Shown here: positions 1-12,309 of the stretch, in pieces
Layout of the letters: each line of letters starts with the position of its first letter
Numbering within the stretch: the first letter of the stretch is position 1
Origin: Pararge aegeria
Taxonomy: Eukaryota; Arthropoda; Insecta; Lepidoptera; Nymphalidae
Length of the DNA stretch: 64,000 bases
Direction: 5' to 3'
Assembly (NCBI RefSeq): GCF_905163445.1
Contig: NC_053187.1
Location: forward strand, 12,710,001-12,774,000
Position numbers and translations under genes: made by a program
Notes under the pieces: generated by a model
Databases searched by the model: none
Told to the model about the DNA's origin: nothing
What the model saw: only the letters and a program-made list of their open reading frames with translations

Positions 1-490
1 GCAAAAGGTCGTCAGAAAAATACCGTACCTTCAGCACCTCTTCACTTACAACGATAAACAATAAGAGCTGACGAAGTAACAACTGCTATTACTCTTCAAT
101 AGCGCTGCGAGTGTTTAGCTGAATAGCTTTTACAGCAAGCGGGTGCTAACAAGGGCTTTGTTACACGAATCTGAAAGTTTGACTAAAGTCGTAGTTTGAT
201 GAGTTTGACTGTTTATTTAAAGTTGATCTAACATGGTTTAACTCAAATCTAACTTTAACAAATGGTTTATGGTTTTGAATTTTTTATCGATAGTCATTAT
301 AATAAAAATATAAATGAAAACAAACCGCTAAATCCCCCTTTGCTATGTGCGTTAAAATATACAATAAATTAGGTGCAGGTCTAAAAAATCAACCTTTTCC
401 TTTTTTTTTGAAAAATCTGGCGCATTGGCTGTGTCCAAAATGCAATATCCGAGTATCGAATTAAAAATGATATTATTTTGACATTATTAT

Positions 491-532
491 ATACATATAT
501 ATAACATACTATATAACATATTATATAACATC
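491..532. repeat. Short tandem repeat of TATATAACATAT type
   Basis: Three imperfect units of about 14 bases. Confidence 0.45.
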
Positions 533-609
533 GATATTACCTGTATTATTTAATAAATAACTTTTCAATGCTTGCTCAACAAGATTATGCAGACATGTGT
601 AATGATTGT

Positions 610-732
610 TCTTGTTGTGGACTTTACATTTCGCATGCTTAATAGTTGAATATGGAAGAATGTTATATTATAATAAGACCCTATGTAAGCTCATATTCAG
701 CGAATAAAATTTCATTTCATTTCATTTCATTA
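610..732 (+). repeat. Possible LINE 3' end with (TTTCA)n tail
   Basis: Ends GAATAAAATTTCATTTCATT followed by two more TTTCA units. A 5-bp tail repeat after an AATAAA-like signal suggests a non-LTR element end. Confidence 0.4.
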
Positions 733-1084
733 CTCGGTGTTTCTACGTTTCGAGTTAGCTTTAGACTATAATGTCAACTGGTGGTGCTGCAGTCTAAGAT
801 TGTAGCTGGTTTATCTGTTAGACTAACCTAACCTGGCTAATTAGTCTGTTTTAGAAGTAGCATCGCTGTATTTCGGTCTCAGGGGCATGATTGCCGGTGT
901 GATTAAAGTCACTCGGTGGCACTTTGCAAAGCGTGTTACTTGCATGCCCTGCAAAGTGTTTCTCTGATTAAAAGCGATGATATCGGATACTTTTTATCCT
1001 TTTTATACAGGGTTCCTGCAAGATTCATTTTAACATTTGTTTTGCATAAGAACCGTATAGTTGTGGTTACAGCAGATAAGATAA

Positions 1085-1310
1085 CACTTTTCACCATCCC
1101 AACTTTTCCGCGGGTGTGGTACGAGGGCAGCACCGTTATCTGTGCTTCTACTACGATGACAAACCTGTCTGCCCAGGGCAGCGTGGTGATTATGGTAATG
1201 GGAAAAGTACATTGGCAAAGTGGGTACAGAGGACCGGTTCAGCTGTTGACTGGTATAGGCTATTGTGCATTATATTACGTTTGTTTGGCACAGCTGCTGA
1301 ACCAATCGTA
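1085..1310 (+). repeat. Dispersed repeat family G, diverged
   Basis: CGCGGGTGTGGTACGAGG and AACCTGTCTGCCCAGGGCAG, as in the other copies. The 131-residue frame over this stretch is a by-product. Confidence 0.45.
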
Positions 1311-1939
1311 GCGTAAACTAAAGTACAGAGATAGATGGCATCCTTGACGTATAAATATTTTATTAGAATTAAAGCTACATAGTTTGATATATGCTAGGCT
1401 AGTGAAAAATAAAAACATTGTTTAAGTTGTTTGTTTAAAAGAATACACGGTCTAATTGAAAGTCTGACCAATTCGCAAGCACTGGAAATTGTTTGTTACA
1501 AAAGAAAACTAGAATGTGTTCGAAACAACTATGTGGTAGATTCAACTATTTTAGTTTAACTTATTTTTAAAGTGGGAGGACCTACACCGGGATGAAGAGC
1601 AGAGTTTTTTAAATTATTTTCTCTATTTTGTTTGTATGAAGCCTGGCAGTTCTCGTTCAATTTTAATGCAAGGAGCGGAGAAAAAGATTGCAGTAATGGG
1701 AGGGTAAACATAACGGGACTTCTTATGAATGATTAATAAATTATCCAGAGCATGTTGAATGCAGTAGACAGATTCGTTGACTTGGGTGCCTAAATAAATC
1801 TCTAGGAGATGTTTACAATAACACCAAGTTGTATTTTACGTACGTAACACTCCTGTTCGAAAAGTACGGTATCAATAATTTAAAAAAAATACGTTCGAGT
1901 ATTATTTTTTAACATCTCTTTTGTAATCACTTTGTATAA

Positions 1940-2055
1940 ATAAATATAAATTTATATCGACAATGATACACATCGCTAGCTCCAAAGTAAGCGAAGCTTG
2001 TCTCATGGATTCTAAGATGATTGCTTTATATAAAACAATCAATATAAATAATAGT
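1940..2055 (-). repeat. Diverged, truncated family A SINE
   Basis: Recognisable by the body motif around CCAAAGTAAGCGAAGCTTG; the head is missing. Confidence 0.5.
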
Positions 2056-2247
2056 AGGAATATACCTCATATTCGTATTATTATTTATCTTTATTTTTCT
2101 TAGGGTGCCGCCTCCTTACGATGGCTGGCAATCATTAGGGCTATCTTTACTTTGGACGCCGCTGCTCTAAATAATGATTTGTTGCTCTTCACAAACCATT
2201 ATCGTAGGTTTTTGAGCTATGATATTCTTCTCTGGCCAGGCCGTGGC

Positions 2248-2278
2248 AAGTGGCAGGCAGAAGAACTGCCTGCCACTT
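2248..2278. repeat. Perfect 13-bp hairpin
   Basis: AAGTGGCAGGCAG, loop AAGAA, exact inverse. Confidence 0.65.
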
Positions 2279-2569
2279 TACTTTAACTTAAGTTTATTAC
2301 ACAAATTCAACAACCAATGTTGTTATCTATCGATTACCGTCCCACAACCGAGCACAAGTCTTCACTCAGAAAGGTAAACCTTTCGCCGTAAAGGCCGTAG
2401 ATCACCACGCCGTGCCGAACATTATGGCAATTTTATCCAGAAGTTACGTACTTGGGTATTTATTTACAGTTATAATATAATTTAATGGTATTTGCAAAAC
2501 AAGGCAGAACGCCATTAAAACAGGGAAGAAGTTAAAGGTATAGATTTTTCTGGTTTACTAATTTTCCTC

Positions 2570-2745
2570 CTATCGGGAGGCTTCGCCAATAATCACCAGG
2601 CTGCCTGCGCTGGGCTGATTGCAATAGATGGTAGTAGCACAAAGAGACGCTTCTGCCTTATAACGTCCCTTCTGCCCGATAACTGTTATATGCCCTTGCC
2701 CCTTAGTCGTCTCTTCCCAACGGAAAGAGGAGTGGTTTATACTGT
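2570..2745 (-). repeat. Family G copy, minus strand
   Basis: On the minus strand: CCACTCCTCTTTCCGTTGGG, AGAGACGACTAAGGGGC, then the CTACTACCATCTATTGCAAT block. Confidence 0.5.
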
Positions 2746-2779
2746 ATTCTGATATGCGGTCGCCACACGGCACCAATTA

Positions 2780-4070
2780 TATTATTATTAAGTTTATTAA
2801 AGAGTAGTATTATAATCAATAACTTTAAAAGTCTGACACTTTATTGGAGACAGTCAAGATAATGCAAGCTACCACAGGGGATAAATTGCTGCAATCTCAA
2901 CGACACGAGTCGTCGCTGGGCTCGGATCCAACTGGAGAATTCCTTTCACTTCGCTGATTTAACGAAACCGCTCTGTTCGACTCTTGTGCGCTTCCGTTAT
3001 TACTGATTTCCGGGTCAAGTATCTTGTAGCGCTGCAAGAAGTGTGCTCTTAGATAATAAATAAATTGAAACTAGGCAGAGCTTTAAGGAAATATCATTAC
3101 AAATTAAGTACTAAGATTTAATTCATTAGATGAGATCATCTTGACGAAAGGATTGCCGTGAAAAGCGCTTTATCAATCTATGTGTACTAATAATAAACTT
3201 AAAGTTTTTTGTTTTTTTGAGGTTAACTATCCGTATGTATTATTTATTGATATAAATTAAAATACTTTTATTTAATATAATTAACACTAAATATTATTAA
3301 ATTATTAATGTTAAATACTTATTATTGGTTATTTAATATTTACAAAATAAAGAAATAAATTCATTAAAACATTTAATAAAAAGTTTGATTAGATAAAAAT
3401 TAAAATTGAACATCAAATTATAATATTATTATTTTATTCTTTTGTTAGTGTCGTTTTCTCTACAGACGTAGAATAAGGCGAAAGATAAAGAAAGAAAAGA
3501 TTTTTATCTTGTTACGCCAAAGAAATATAACTTCTAACGCGTGTACATAAGTACACACACGTTTTTTTTGTTTGAACGCGCTAATCTCGCGAATCCGGTA
3601 GGTCAAAAAATGGCTTTTAAATCCGACCAGATTTAGAGATCTTTTTGTTATTTAAAGCCCAATCCCTACGAGGTCTTTATTCAATTTCAAAATTTAGTAG
3701 TCATACTACGAAATGAAATAATATTAAATGATTATTTATTATCATTTTATATCGATGAAAATGAGTATTGTATTTAATTTAAATGGTAAAACACCATGTT
3801 TCAATAATTATAAAAGTTTTATTCTGACAAGCTTCTATGAACATAAATATCTGACGATTCTAATCACATATTAGTCCTCAGTCAAGTTTAGTGTTAAAAA
3901 GAGACAGATTTATGTGAGACACATAATGTTGTCTCGTTGTAACTATTTTCTAATTCTGGGCGAAGTCAAAATAAGTACAACACAGATCTCAGCGTTTAAA
4001 CGAGATCTGCAATGTATAGTGGCAGTCTGGTCTAGTAGTTTGTAAGTTTTACTATACGGATGTCAGTCAA
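2780..4070. other. AT-rich sequence, nothing recognised
   Basis: No convincing coding exon or repeat family seen. Contains long AT stretches around 3240-3440. Confidence 0.4.
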
Positions 4071-4129
4071 AGTCAAATAAGAGTCAAGAGGCCTTTATAT
4101 TTAGGTAGGCGACCAGTGGCCTGTAGTGC

Positions 4130-4346
4130 CCCCAAAGTAAGCGTAGCTTGTGTTATGGGTACTAAGATAGCTGATGAATATTTGTAATGAATAAAATACA
4201 CATAAATACTTATAATATACAGATGAACACCCAGACACTGAAAGACATTTCTGTTCATCACACAAACATTTTCCAATTGTGGGAATCGAACCCACGACCT
4301 TGGACTCAGAAAGCAGGGTCGCTGCCCACTGCGCCACTCGGCCGTC
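4130..4346 (-). repeat. tRNA-headed SINE, family A
   Basis: On the minus strand the head carries box A (TGGCGCAGTGGGCAGCGACC) and box B (GGTTCGATTCC), followed by the family body ending near AAGCTACGCTTACTTTGG. Reading frames here are chance products of the SINE. Confidence 0.8.
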
Positions 4347-4494
4347 AAATGTGAATGTGATGATGATGATGATGAGCATCTTATATCATAGTTGAAAAGA
4401 TGATTTACAACATGATTCCTAGGGAAATTCTTGACCTACCAATGTATACATTTGAAAAATGTGTAAAAACGCATCTAGTACGGCGAGGTTACTA

Positions 4495-4742
4495 TACATT
4501 TGATGAATTCCTCAATGACAAGGTAGATTGGAAGCAGCCAGTCTCGCTCTCATCTCCAGCAAGATAGCAAAATGATTGTAAATGTTGTTGTTCGAAAAGA
4601 GCAACTACTGAGTTTCTTGCCGGCTCTTCTCGGTAGAATCTGCTTTCCGAACCGGTGGTAGAGTCACTACAAACATACATACATCAAAAGTGCTTATAAA
4701 GTAGGCCTACTTGAAATAAATGAATTTGAATTTGAATTTGAT
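4495..4742 (+). repeat. LINE 3' end with (GAATTT)n tail
   Basis: GAGTTTCTTGCCGGCTCTTC, TCCGAACCGGTGGTAGAG, then TAGGCCTACTTGAAATAAAT and repeated GAATTT. A layout common at lepidopteran non-LTR element 3' ends; the clade is not assigned. Confidence 0.65.
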
Positions 4743-5097
4743 TTGATTGGAAGACTTAGAAATAAATAAGTAGGTACCGAAGACGTTCTAAGCGACTCGT
4801 AGTAATCAGCTCTAAATTATTTGCAGCCAATGTACAGAATAAATCGGGTGCGGCTCGGCGGTGGGCAGCTCTAATGGCTTCCATTACGTCGGCTGCCACC
4901 TGCGCTAATGGCGCACAAATATTTAATTGATGAGATCCGCTACAGATAGCCCCGATTCACATTTTTCATTAATTTATGGCGCTTTCACGTTCTATTTGCG
5001 GATTCGGGGCGCATTACGATGCAGAATTCAATTTCATTGCACATTAAGAAACGTTTTCTGTTATGACCGCTTGTTTCCATCGCAACTTTAATATATT

Positions 5098-5545
5098 ATC
5101 CCTATCCCTATCCCTACTAATATTATAAATGTCAATGTAAGTTTGTTTGTTACTCTTTCACGCAATATCTACTTAACCGATCCTCATGAAACTTTGTACA
5201 CATATTTTTGGAAGTGTTAGAAGTAATATAGGATACCTTTTTTCCGACATTAAGCTCGGTTCCTTTGGGAGAGGGGATGAAAGTGTTTCACGATTTTAGA
5301 CCATAACTCCGACAAATTATAACCGATTTAAAAAAATATTTTGTACTATATAGGTTATAATATGTGCTTAATTTTGCCTTAACTGTTAGAGATAGAAGAC
5401 AGAACTCCTCAGCGGCATCAGCAACCCAATCATTTAAGGCTTGACTGAATACTTTAAAATTTTTAGATCTACAATTTAATTGAATGTCACATTAAAAAAA
5501 CAAAATCAAACGCAGACGAAGTCGCGGGCAACAACTAGTATATTA
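5098..5545 (+). repeat. Dispersed repeat ending CGAAGTCGCGGGCAACAACTAG
   Basis: Starts in CCTATCCCTACTAATATTAT and runs through CCGATCCTCATGAAACTTTG to GCAGACGAAGTCGCGGGCAA, the classic layout of a very common lepidopteran repeat. Confidence 0.6.
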
Positions 5546-6224
5546 TATATGCGGATGTGGATTTATTGGACCTTCTTTCACGCAGCAAAACAGCAACGCA
5601 GGGTTTCCAATGGCTCGTCTAGAATGCAGTTTCTTTTATTTTAGATGCCTTCACCATAGAATTCGTGTTGCCATTCTAAGGGACGATGTTGAGTTGCTTT
5701 CGAAGACATTTTAGATTTCATTTGGTTTTATTTTAGTACATAGGTTATTTTTGTGTATAAATGTTTTATTGGTACCTAGCTAATATTAAATTGACTTCAT
5801 TACAGAAAAAAAAATGTGTATATACATATGTGACAGAATAGTAGATTTAGTTTGAATATTTTGGTTTCTTGATTTCAAAAGTAAATAACTTTTTTTTATA
5901 TCACATTCATCATGATTCAAATACAGTTAGGTGAAAAAATGATTTTGAATCATATGAAAATTATAATGAAAACGTGGAGGAGAAAGACCAAGCATAATTT
6001 ATATCTTTTCCACCGCGCTTCCCTTCTACTTTGCATTTAATTATATTTTTAATAAAATTGTCAAAATATTTTATGTGTTCTATTATTTTTCTCCCTTTCA
6101 TTTCAGTTTTTATTCACTGTTATCAGTTTGGCCGCGATCAACAAATTTCAATATCTACGTTATTTTATCTGGTGTCGATTATTGGGGAAATGCTATCAAC
6201 CTTATAAAACATCACCATTATCAA

Positions 6225-6540
6225 CATCACCCCGTCAACCAATGGATATCAACTGCTGGACATTGGTTTTTCTAGGGAGTTCCAAAAACCACGGTCTTGT
6301 GCCGTTTAGGTCCAGCGGGTCCCTGCGACTTGTCTGTTCATCCGTGGCCGCCCACCTCGTCGGGAGTCTACCAATGCTGCGATTACCGGTAATAGGTTCC
6401 ATAGAGATTCCAGCACCTTGGGAACGTCCATCAGTTCTCCAAGTTATGTGGTCTGTCTATTGCCACTTCAGCTTCGCGACTCGTAAAACTGTAAAACTTC
6501 GGTAGCTCTGTTTCCTCTACGAATCTCCTCATTCCTTTAT
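6225..6540 (-). pseudogene. RTE-type LINE ORF 3' fragment, degenerate
   Basis: Reverse-strand sequence parallels the plus-strand fragment at 38595-38895 (shared GCGATTACCGGT block, TCCCTGCGACT block, CTCCTCATTCCT end). The reading frame is broken. Confidence 0.5.
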
Positions 6541-6600
6541 TGATGGCAAGCGATGATGCAGTCCAAGGTGGTAGTAGTTTAACCAGTCAGGTGTATGGCT
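6538..6600 (+). repeat. Family D fragment
   Basis: GGCAAGCGATGATGCAGTCC only. Confidence 0.35.
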
Positions 6601-7203
6601 GTTATATTATCAAAATTAAGCTTAATTTGCTATACTCCGCGAAAAGCAGGAGAATCTGTGTGGTGTAATTTATAATTTCTTCAATCCTTATCCCCCACAC
6701 CAAACAGATCTTCGGCAATATACCCTCTACGCACGTTTCGCTCCGAAACCGGAGCATCATCAGGAGATGTTGACTTTACAATGAATAATTATTAAGTGAA
6801 AAATTCGCCAAATGTGTCGCCTTTTATACCTTTCTGACCCCCACCTAATCTATCTAAGCCCCTCCCACCTCATTAGTGCCTCTGAATATGTTCAATAGAG
6901 GTGAAGTTGATAAATTTATTTGTTCGTTTAGTAATTCGAACCTCCCATTCCTATGTTTAATAATTTCTAATTGTTCCCTCAAATCAAGTCTCAACCCTTT
7001 GTCGCAAGCATGTAATATTTCGTATGAATGATTACTGGTTACGATATTGCCGAAGATCTGTTTGGTGTGGGGTATAAGGATTGAAGAAATTATAAATTAC
7101 ACCACACAGATTCTCCTGCTTTTCGCGGAGTATAGCAAATTAAGCTTAATTTTGATAATATATCATGGATTTCCGCAAAGTAACGCCTGCTTCTATCCAA
7201 TAG
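6601..7203. repeat. Foldback element, copy 1 (long form)
   Basis: Inverted arms at about 6601-6730 and 7040-7165: AATTAAGCTTAATTTGCTAT, CTCCGCGAAAAGCAGGAGAA and CTTCAATCCTTAT on the left come back inverted on the right. The centre (about 6790-7035) is extra sequence absent from the other two copies. The right end carries CCGCAAAGTAACGCCTGCTT. Confidence 0.68.
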
Positions 7204-8059
7204 TATGGCTGTTATCTTATTTTTGGGTACCCAATTCATTCTGCTTATTTTTGGCATAGATTTTTTGTCAGAAGGGTGGTAACTAGATGCAGCCGAAGCC
7301 CAAAAGACCAAAGAAGGAAGACATTCAGATACGCTAAGCCGCATTGTAGCTAAGTATTGATTTCTACGCTATAAATTTCCCTCACCTATTTATCACTTAG
7401 TTGTTAAACACTTACAACCTAAAGAGGAATTAATCACTTACTCTTACACATTGCTTCCTCTTTGAGCTATATTAGTCTCAACCGAGACAACTGTGTCGAT
7501 AGATGCCTTGACCTATTTCCCTGAGACTCGGCCAGATCGAATCTTGATTCGTTTCTTGGAACATACTTGTCTAGTAAGCCGATATATTGGAGTGCACTGG
7601 ACCGTATTTATACCACTTACGTCAAGTGCTGATGCAACGATAATTCGCTCTTACTCCGGTTTATTACGGTACTTGATTGGGATTCCACCGGTAAGTCATA
7701 ATGCAGCATTCCTGATGAATCCGTAGCTAGCTAATATACAAAAGTGAACGGATTTGGTTTCTCAAACTAGATTTTCAGTCTCTTTTATTTATTGAGGATG
7801 AAATAAACTGATAAGTTTTATATGCATCTCTAAAGTAGTTTTTAAGTCGGGATATAAGTGAATGCAAAATTAAGTTGAATCAATTTTTTCTGTCAGTACT
7901 TGTTCTTAGTATTTTGGTATACAAGGACAGAATAGTCTTGTTCATGATATGTCTGAAATCCCTGTAGTAAACTTCTGCCGGTCTGCGTCTCTACGCACGC
8001 ATACTGACGGTTTCTTTCGGCTCAAGTCATCTACGATCGGATGCATTTTTTGTAATAGT

Positions 8060-8320
8060 AATAATTGACGGATACGCATATGCCCCACCTGAAGTGGAAA
8101 ACCATCGCCTATAACCAGACAACACTTCGCAGGGCATGTAAGGAACACGTCCTGCAACGTGCCGCCCCGTGTCCATTAACCTAAGGCCTCAACTGCAAAC
8201 CTCATATGCCCAGTGCCTGTACGGCAGCCGCGCCCTTCAGACTGGAACACAGCATTGCAATAATGTTACTAAGCGGCCCAAATAAGCATGGTGGTATTAC
8301 TTAGTAAAAGCATTTAACGA
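8060..8320 (+). repeat. Dispersed repeat family C
   Basis: Shares with other copies the run ATCGCCTATAACCAGACAAC, ACTTCGCAGGGCATG and a 3' part ending TAAGCATGGTGGTATTACTT. Class not recognised. Confidence 0.55.
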
Positions 8321-8393
8321 AGGTAAGTCGATCGACTAACTACAATATCGAGTCGTCACAACGCGACGCTGAAAAAATGCATAATTCGCCATT

Positions 8394-8434
8394 CGCTGGG
8401 AAAAGCAAGCCGCTGGGGCTTGCTTTTCCCAGCG
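8394..8434. repeat. Perfect 18-bp hairpin
   Basis: Arms 8394-8411 and 8417-8434 (CGCTGGGAAAAGCAAGCC) with a 5-base loop. Confidence 0.8.
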
Positions 8435-8567
8435 CATTTTTCGGGCTCATGGGATCGTTTATTGCAGCATGCGGAACCTACGATTTAGATGTGAATCGTA
8501 GGTAATTAACTATTTACATTCTTGACTATCCGCATTCAGTCTTGGCACTGAAAAAAAGCTTAATTAC

Positions 8568-8771
8568 CAGTGGTGTGCATAGAGAGTATGCACAGGGTAT
8601 GCAGATGACATAAAATGAAGAAAATCTGCAGTACGAGTTATAAAAAACTTAAAGGTAGGCTTTGTAAGATTTATAAAAAGCTTACCCTCAAGTATTTATA
8701 GCTAGTACTAGAGATTTTCTTAATTTTATATCATCTGCATACCCTGTGCATACCCTATATGCACGCCACTG
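8568..8771. mobile_element. hAT-type MITE with 8-bp target duplication
   Basis: 204 bp, beginning CAGTGGTGTGCAT and ending ATGCACGCCACTG, with imperfect inverted arms of about 48 bp. Exact 8-bp direct repeats TTAATTAC flank it (8560-8567, 8772-8779). CAGTGG ends and 8-bp duplications are typical of hAT elements. Too short to encode a transposase. Confidence 0.82.
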
Positions 8772-8974
8772 TTAATTACTGATTTCAGTTTATTAATCAA
8801 TAGCCTTTAACAGTCCACTGCTGGAATTAAGGCCTTCTGAATGGTAGTTTTGACCATAATTACCGCTGGGCAGCATTATTGATAGCATTAGATGGAAGTA
8901 TTAGCAAAGCGGACGTTAAGCCCGCTCTCCACGTCATCTCAGTCACCTCGTTTGGCGCCTGCGGATAGAGGAGG

Positions 8975-9218
8975 GTTGGTGACAAATGACAAGGTGGCTT
9001 GGAAGCATCCGGTTCCGCTTTCATCTCTCACATGATAGAAAATAGAATGTTAAAATGTAAATTGCTGTTGTTGGAAAAGAGCAACTGCTGAGTTTCTTGC
9101 CAGCTTCTTTTCGGTAGAATCTGCCTTCCGAACCGGTGGTAGAGTAGACACACAGACAGACTTGACGTTTCAAAAAAAAGCTTACATTAGGCCTACTTGA
9201 AATAAACCAATTTTAATC
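8975..9218 (+). repeat. LINE 3' end, second copy
   Basis: Same block order as at 4495 with a decayed tail. Confidence 0.6.
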
Positions 9219-9792
9219 GATCGATGAATTTTTCGATGTATTCTGTCTGATCAGCCATAACCACGCGGCATCCGTCGTTCAGTTTATGAGAACAAATAAA
9301 AATTACAAGCGGTCCAAAAACCTGGAACAAAATCGTCCCTGCCGTGAATGTAATTTAAACCCTTGTGCAATTTCAACTTTAAATTCGATCACATTGTGCT
9401 CCAAAACGATATCCGTTCATCCTAATTTTCAATTCCCTTTGAGCAAGCTTTGCCACCAATATTAAATTTCCGTACAGTAACGGTCTTCCTAATTACAAAT
9501 GTACCCGTGCATGTTTGAGAAATTACACCTAATGTAGATCGCAGACTGCTGCAGGACCTGCACAATGCGTAAAAACCTAGTAGACTATTATAAGTATCTT
9601 ATTCCTAGTAAAGTTATTCTCTTTACATTATTATATTATAACTGGGTTGTTATTTTTTTAATGACTACCTTAATAATAATATTTGAGTACGAAGACAAAC
9701 TTTAGCGCGTTAATAAGTAGATAATATATCTAAATTCCTCAAGGACAAAAATTATAGTGAAGTACGCAGAAGAACCCTTCTGAGTTGATAAG

Positions 9793-10057
9793 ACGGCCGA
9801 TTGGCGCAGTTTGCAGCGACCCTGCTTTCTGAGTCCAAGGCCGTGGGTTCGATTCCCACAACTTGAAAATGTTTGTGTGATGAGCATGAATGTTTTTCAG
9901 TGTCTGGGTGTTTATATTTATATTCTAAGTATTTATGTATATTATTCATAAAAATATTCATCTGTCATCTTAGCACCCATAACACAAGCTACGCTTACTT
10001 TGGGGCTAGATGGCGATGTGTGCGTTGTCGTTATATATTTATTTATTTATTTATTTA
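9793..10057 (+). repeat. tRNA-headed SINE, family A, full length
   Basis: Complete copy: GGCCGATTGGCGCAG head with box A, box B GGTTCGATTCC, body, and a 3' (ATTT)n tail. Confidence 0.85.
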
Positions 10058-10130
10058 AAGTTCTCACTGTACGAGGAGACCCGTGCCCTATAGTGGGCCG
10101 ATAATGGGTTGCAGATGAAGTTGCAGGCAT
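10058..10130 (+). repeat. Family B 3'-end fragment
   Basis: GAGGAGACCCGTGCCCTATAG then GTGGGCCGATAATGGGTTG, directly after a family A SINE. Confidence 0.55.
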
Positions 10131-11029
10131 AATCTTAAATCTTAATCTGCGTAGCTATAATCTTTTCCATTATAAAGTGAAAAAGTTGTAAGTTGAGTGG
10201 ATTTTAAATTCTTCGAGTTCTGATGAACAGATTAGACATAATATATCTCATTTTAGGTGACGTACCAGTAGCATTCTTTAATACAGAGGCATTTTGTATA
10301 TGACTTTCCCTCCGTCCCCCCCCCCACTGAGCGTAAGCTTGTGCTCGGCATAGGAACGTAAACAGCCCAACGGGTGTGATTTATACTTACAATAACGTAT
10401 AAATACAATATCCCTAAAATATAATTGCCGTAAAACAAAATAGTGTAGAAGACGAACACTCTATTGAACAATTCCGGTTCACTCGAAACTCGGTCCAATT
10501 AGCAAAAGCTAACAATGCGTAAACACTGCGCGTAATTACCGTGGGTGAGTTTAATTACACATTCACGCGGCAATATGTGAAAACGCGCACATGCCGACCC
10601 CTTTCCTTTAAGTTTTAACAAAATTATCATTCTTTCACAACCTTTCTGTTGTTGCGGTTAGTTGTAACTTTGTAAGGTTAATCAAACAGACCCCGAGTGC
10701 AGTACTCCTGGAACCATGCTTCTATAATTGGCTCGGTGGCACACCAGTATAAGCTAATCGTCCGCTCGCTCGAGGGTCCCACGTGATCACAGGCCCCGTT
10801 GCTCGAACCAATATCATCATATAGACAGACGAAAACTAAATTAAAAAAATGTTTTTTTTTTATTCGTCATAAAAGAAAAACAATAAAGGTTTCTCTTTGG
10901 TTTTCTTGTGACACATAAATTTATACAAATTTTGTATTTGATAGATTCACAAACACTAAACAAAGCATCAAATAAAGTTGATTGTAGACTGCCAATGCCA
11001 GTAATGACGAGTGGTGACCGCAGATTAGA

Positions 11030-11215
11030 ATACAGATGTCACCACTTCTCCTCTACCCGTGAATGTCGTACGAGGCAAATAAGGGGATGTAACGAAGAAC
11101 GGGCAGCGACGTTCTCTGTGCTACTACTACAACCATTTACCGCGATCGTTGACCATGGGCAAACCTACCCGGTGAGAGTGGCCTTTAGTACATCACTGGA
11201 CTGATAACGGCTAAT
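11030..11215 (+). repeat. Family G copy
   Basis: TCACCACTTCTCCTCTACCC, GTCGTACGAGGCAAATAAGG and GCCTTTAGTACATCACTGGA. Confidence 0.5.
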
Positions 11216-11257
11216 GGTGGGTGATGTAAAATGCCACTGGGGATGCGAGAGGCGTAA

Positions 11258-11556
11258 ATCATGAAAATTAAGTCTAATTTGCTATACTCCGCGGAAAGCA
11301 GGAGAATATCTATGGTGTAATTTATAATTTCTTCAATCCTTATACTCCACACCACACAGATCTTCGGCAATGTACCCTCTACGCACGTTTCGTTCTTAAA
11401 CCAGAGCATCCTCAGAAGATCTGTTTTGTGTGGAGTATAAGGACTGAAGAATTTATGAATAACACCATACAGATTCTTCTGCTTTTCGCGGAGTACAGCA
11501 AATTAGGCTTAATTTTCATGATATATCATGGAATTCCGCAAAGTAACGCCTGCTCC
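11258..11556. repeat. Foldback element, copy 2 (compact form)
   Basis: Arms at about 11258-11395 and 11415-11530 with nearly no spacer. Same motifs as copy 1 and the same right-hand GGAATTCCGCAAAGTAACGC end. Confidence 0.68.
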
Positions 11557-12129
11557 CCATTTGAATCGTCACATTAGGCACACAGCCGGAGCTAATATTG
11601 CAGTGTTTTTAGTCATTCAAATTTTAGTTCCGCAACTTACAACGGCAAAATGGCGGCAGTCAATCTTATAAAAAAACAAACTGACAACAGTCTATCATAT
11701 GGTAAAAAAAAAAGGTTTTTAATCGAAATATAAATTTAGAAAAACGTTTATTAAAATGCAAATTGAAACACGCACACATGTGCTATACAAAAGTAAGTAG
11801 GCACTCTCTCATAATGTAGAACATACAGCTCATAAATTGTTATTCCCGACCACAATAAAACCTTAATCCACACTCAAATTTGCGGTCCGAATACCAAACA
11901 ATAAATAACCGGGAAACCATAAAACAGTAGCTACAAATCTCCGATGCACAATCCTCGCCAACGTTCCGCTCAAAAAATAAATTGGTGAAGTGAAACTCAT
12001 TTCCACAAATAAAGGGGTTCCGGTGGCGTTTGAAAAAGGTTTGCAACCTATTCAAGTCTGTTGGATTTGTTGACCGTGTTTTAATAAGAAATGCCATTGA
12101 TTATAGACAAATCTTATTTTTAAAACCGC

Positions 12130-12308
12130 CGGGTTGTGACGGTAGATCAGAATTCAGTTGTTACCACCCCTCCTGTTCCCGCGGGTGTCGATCAAACTGC
12201 CATCTTCTGCGATCACCAACTCGTCTGCCCAGGATGGTCAAGAGCAAAAGGAGGGCCTTGAGAGAGACCTTTAGTCCAGCAATAGACTGTTATAGGGTAC
12301 TGTAGATA
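12130..12308 (+). repeat. Family G copy with LINE-like end
   Basis: TTACCACCCCTCCTGTTCCC, ACTCGTCTGCCCAGGATGGT and GAGACCTTTAGTCCAGCAAT; the last block resembles lepidopteran RTE-like ends. Confidence 0.5.
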
Positions 12309-12309
12309 G

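Noticed and set aside
916..1316. 131-codon frame near the left end
   Set aside because: Covered by fragments of dispersed families C and G; no splice or promoter context.
4073..4379. Minus-strand frames of about 90 aa with VGSIP motifs, repeated at 23784, 25332, 25462 and others
   Set aside because: They are translations of the tRNA-headed SINE family A; the same peptide recurs wherever the SINE does.
6128..6505. 125-codon plus-strand frame
   Set aside because: Lies over a minus-strand RTE-type LINE fragment and has no counterpart of its own.
9793..9860. tRNA gene suggested by box A and box B
   Set aside because: It is the head of a SINE: the body and (ATTT)n tail follow, and the copies are dispersed and diverged.
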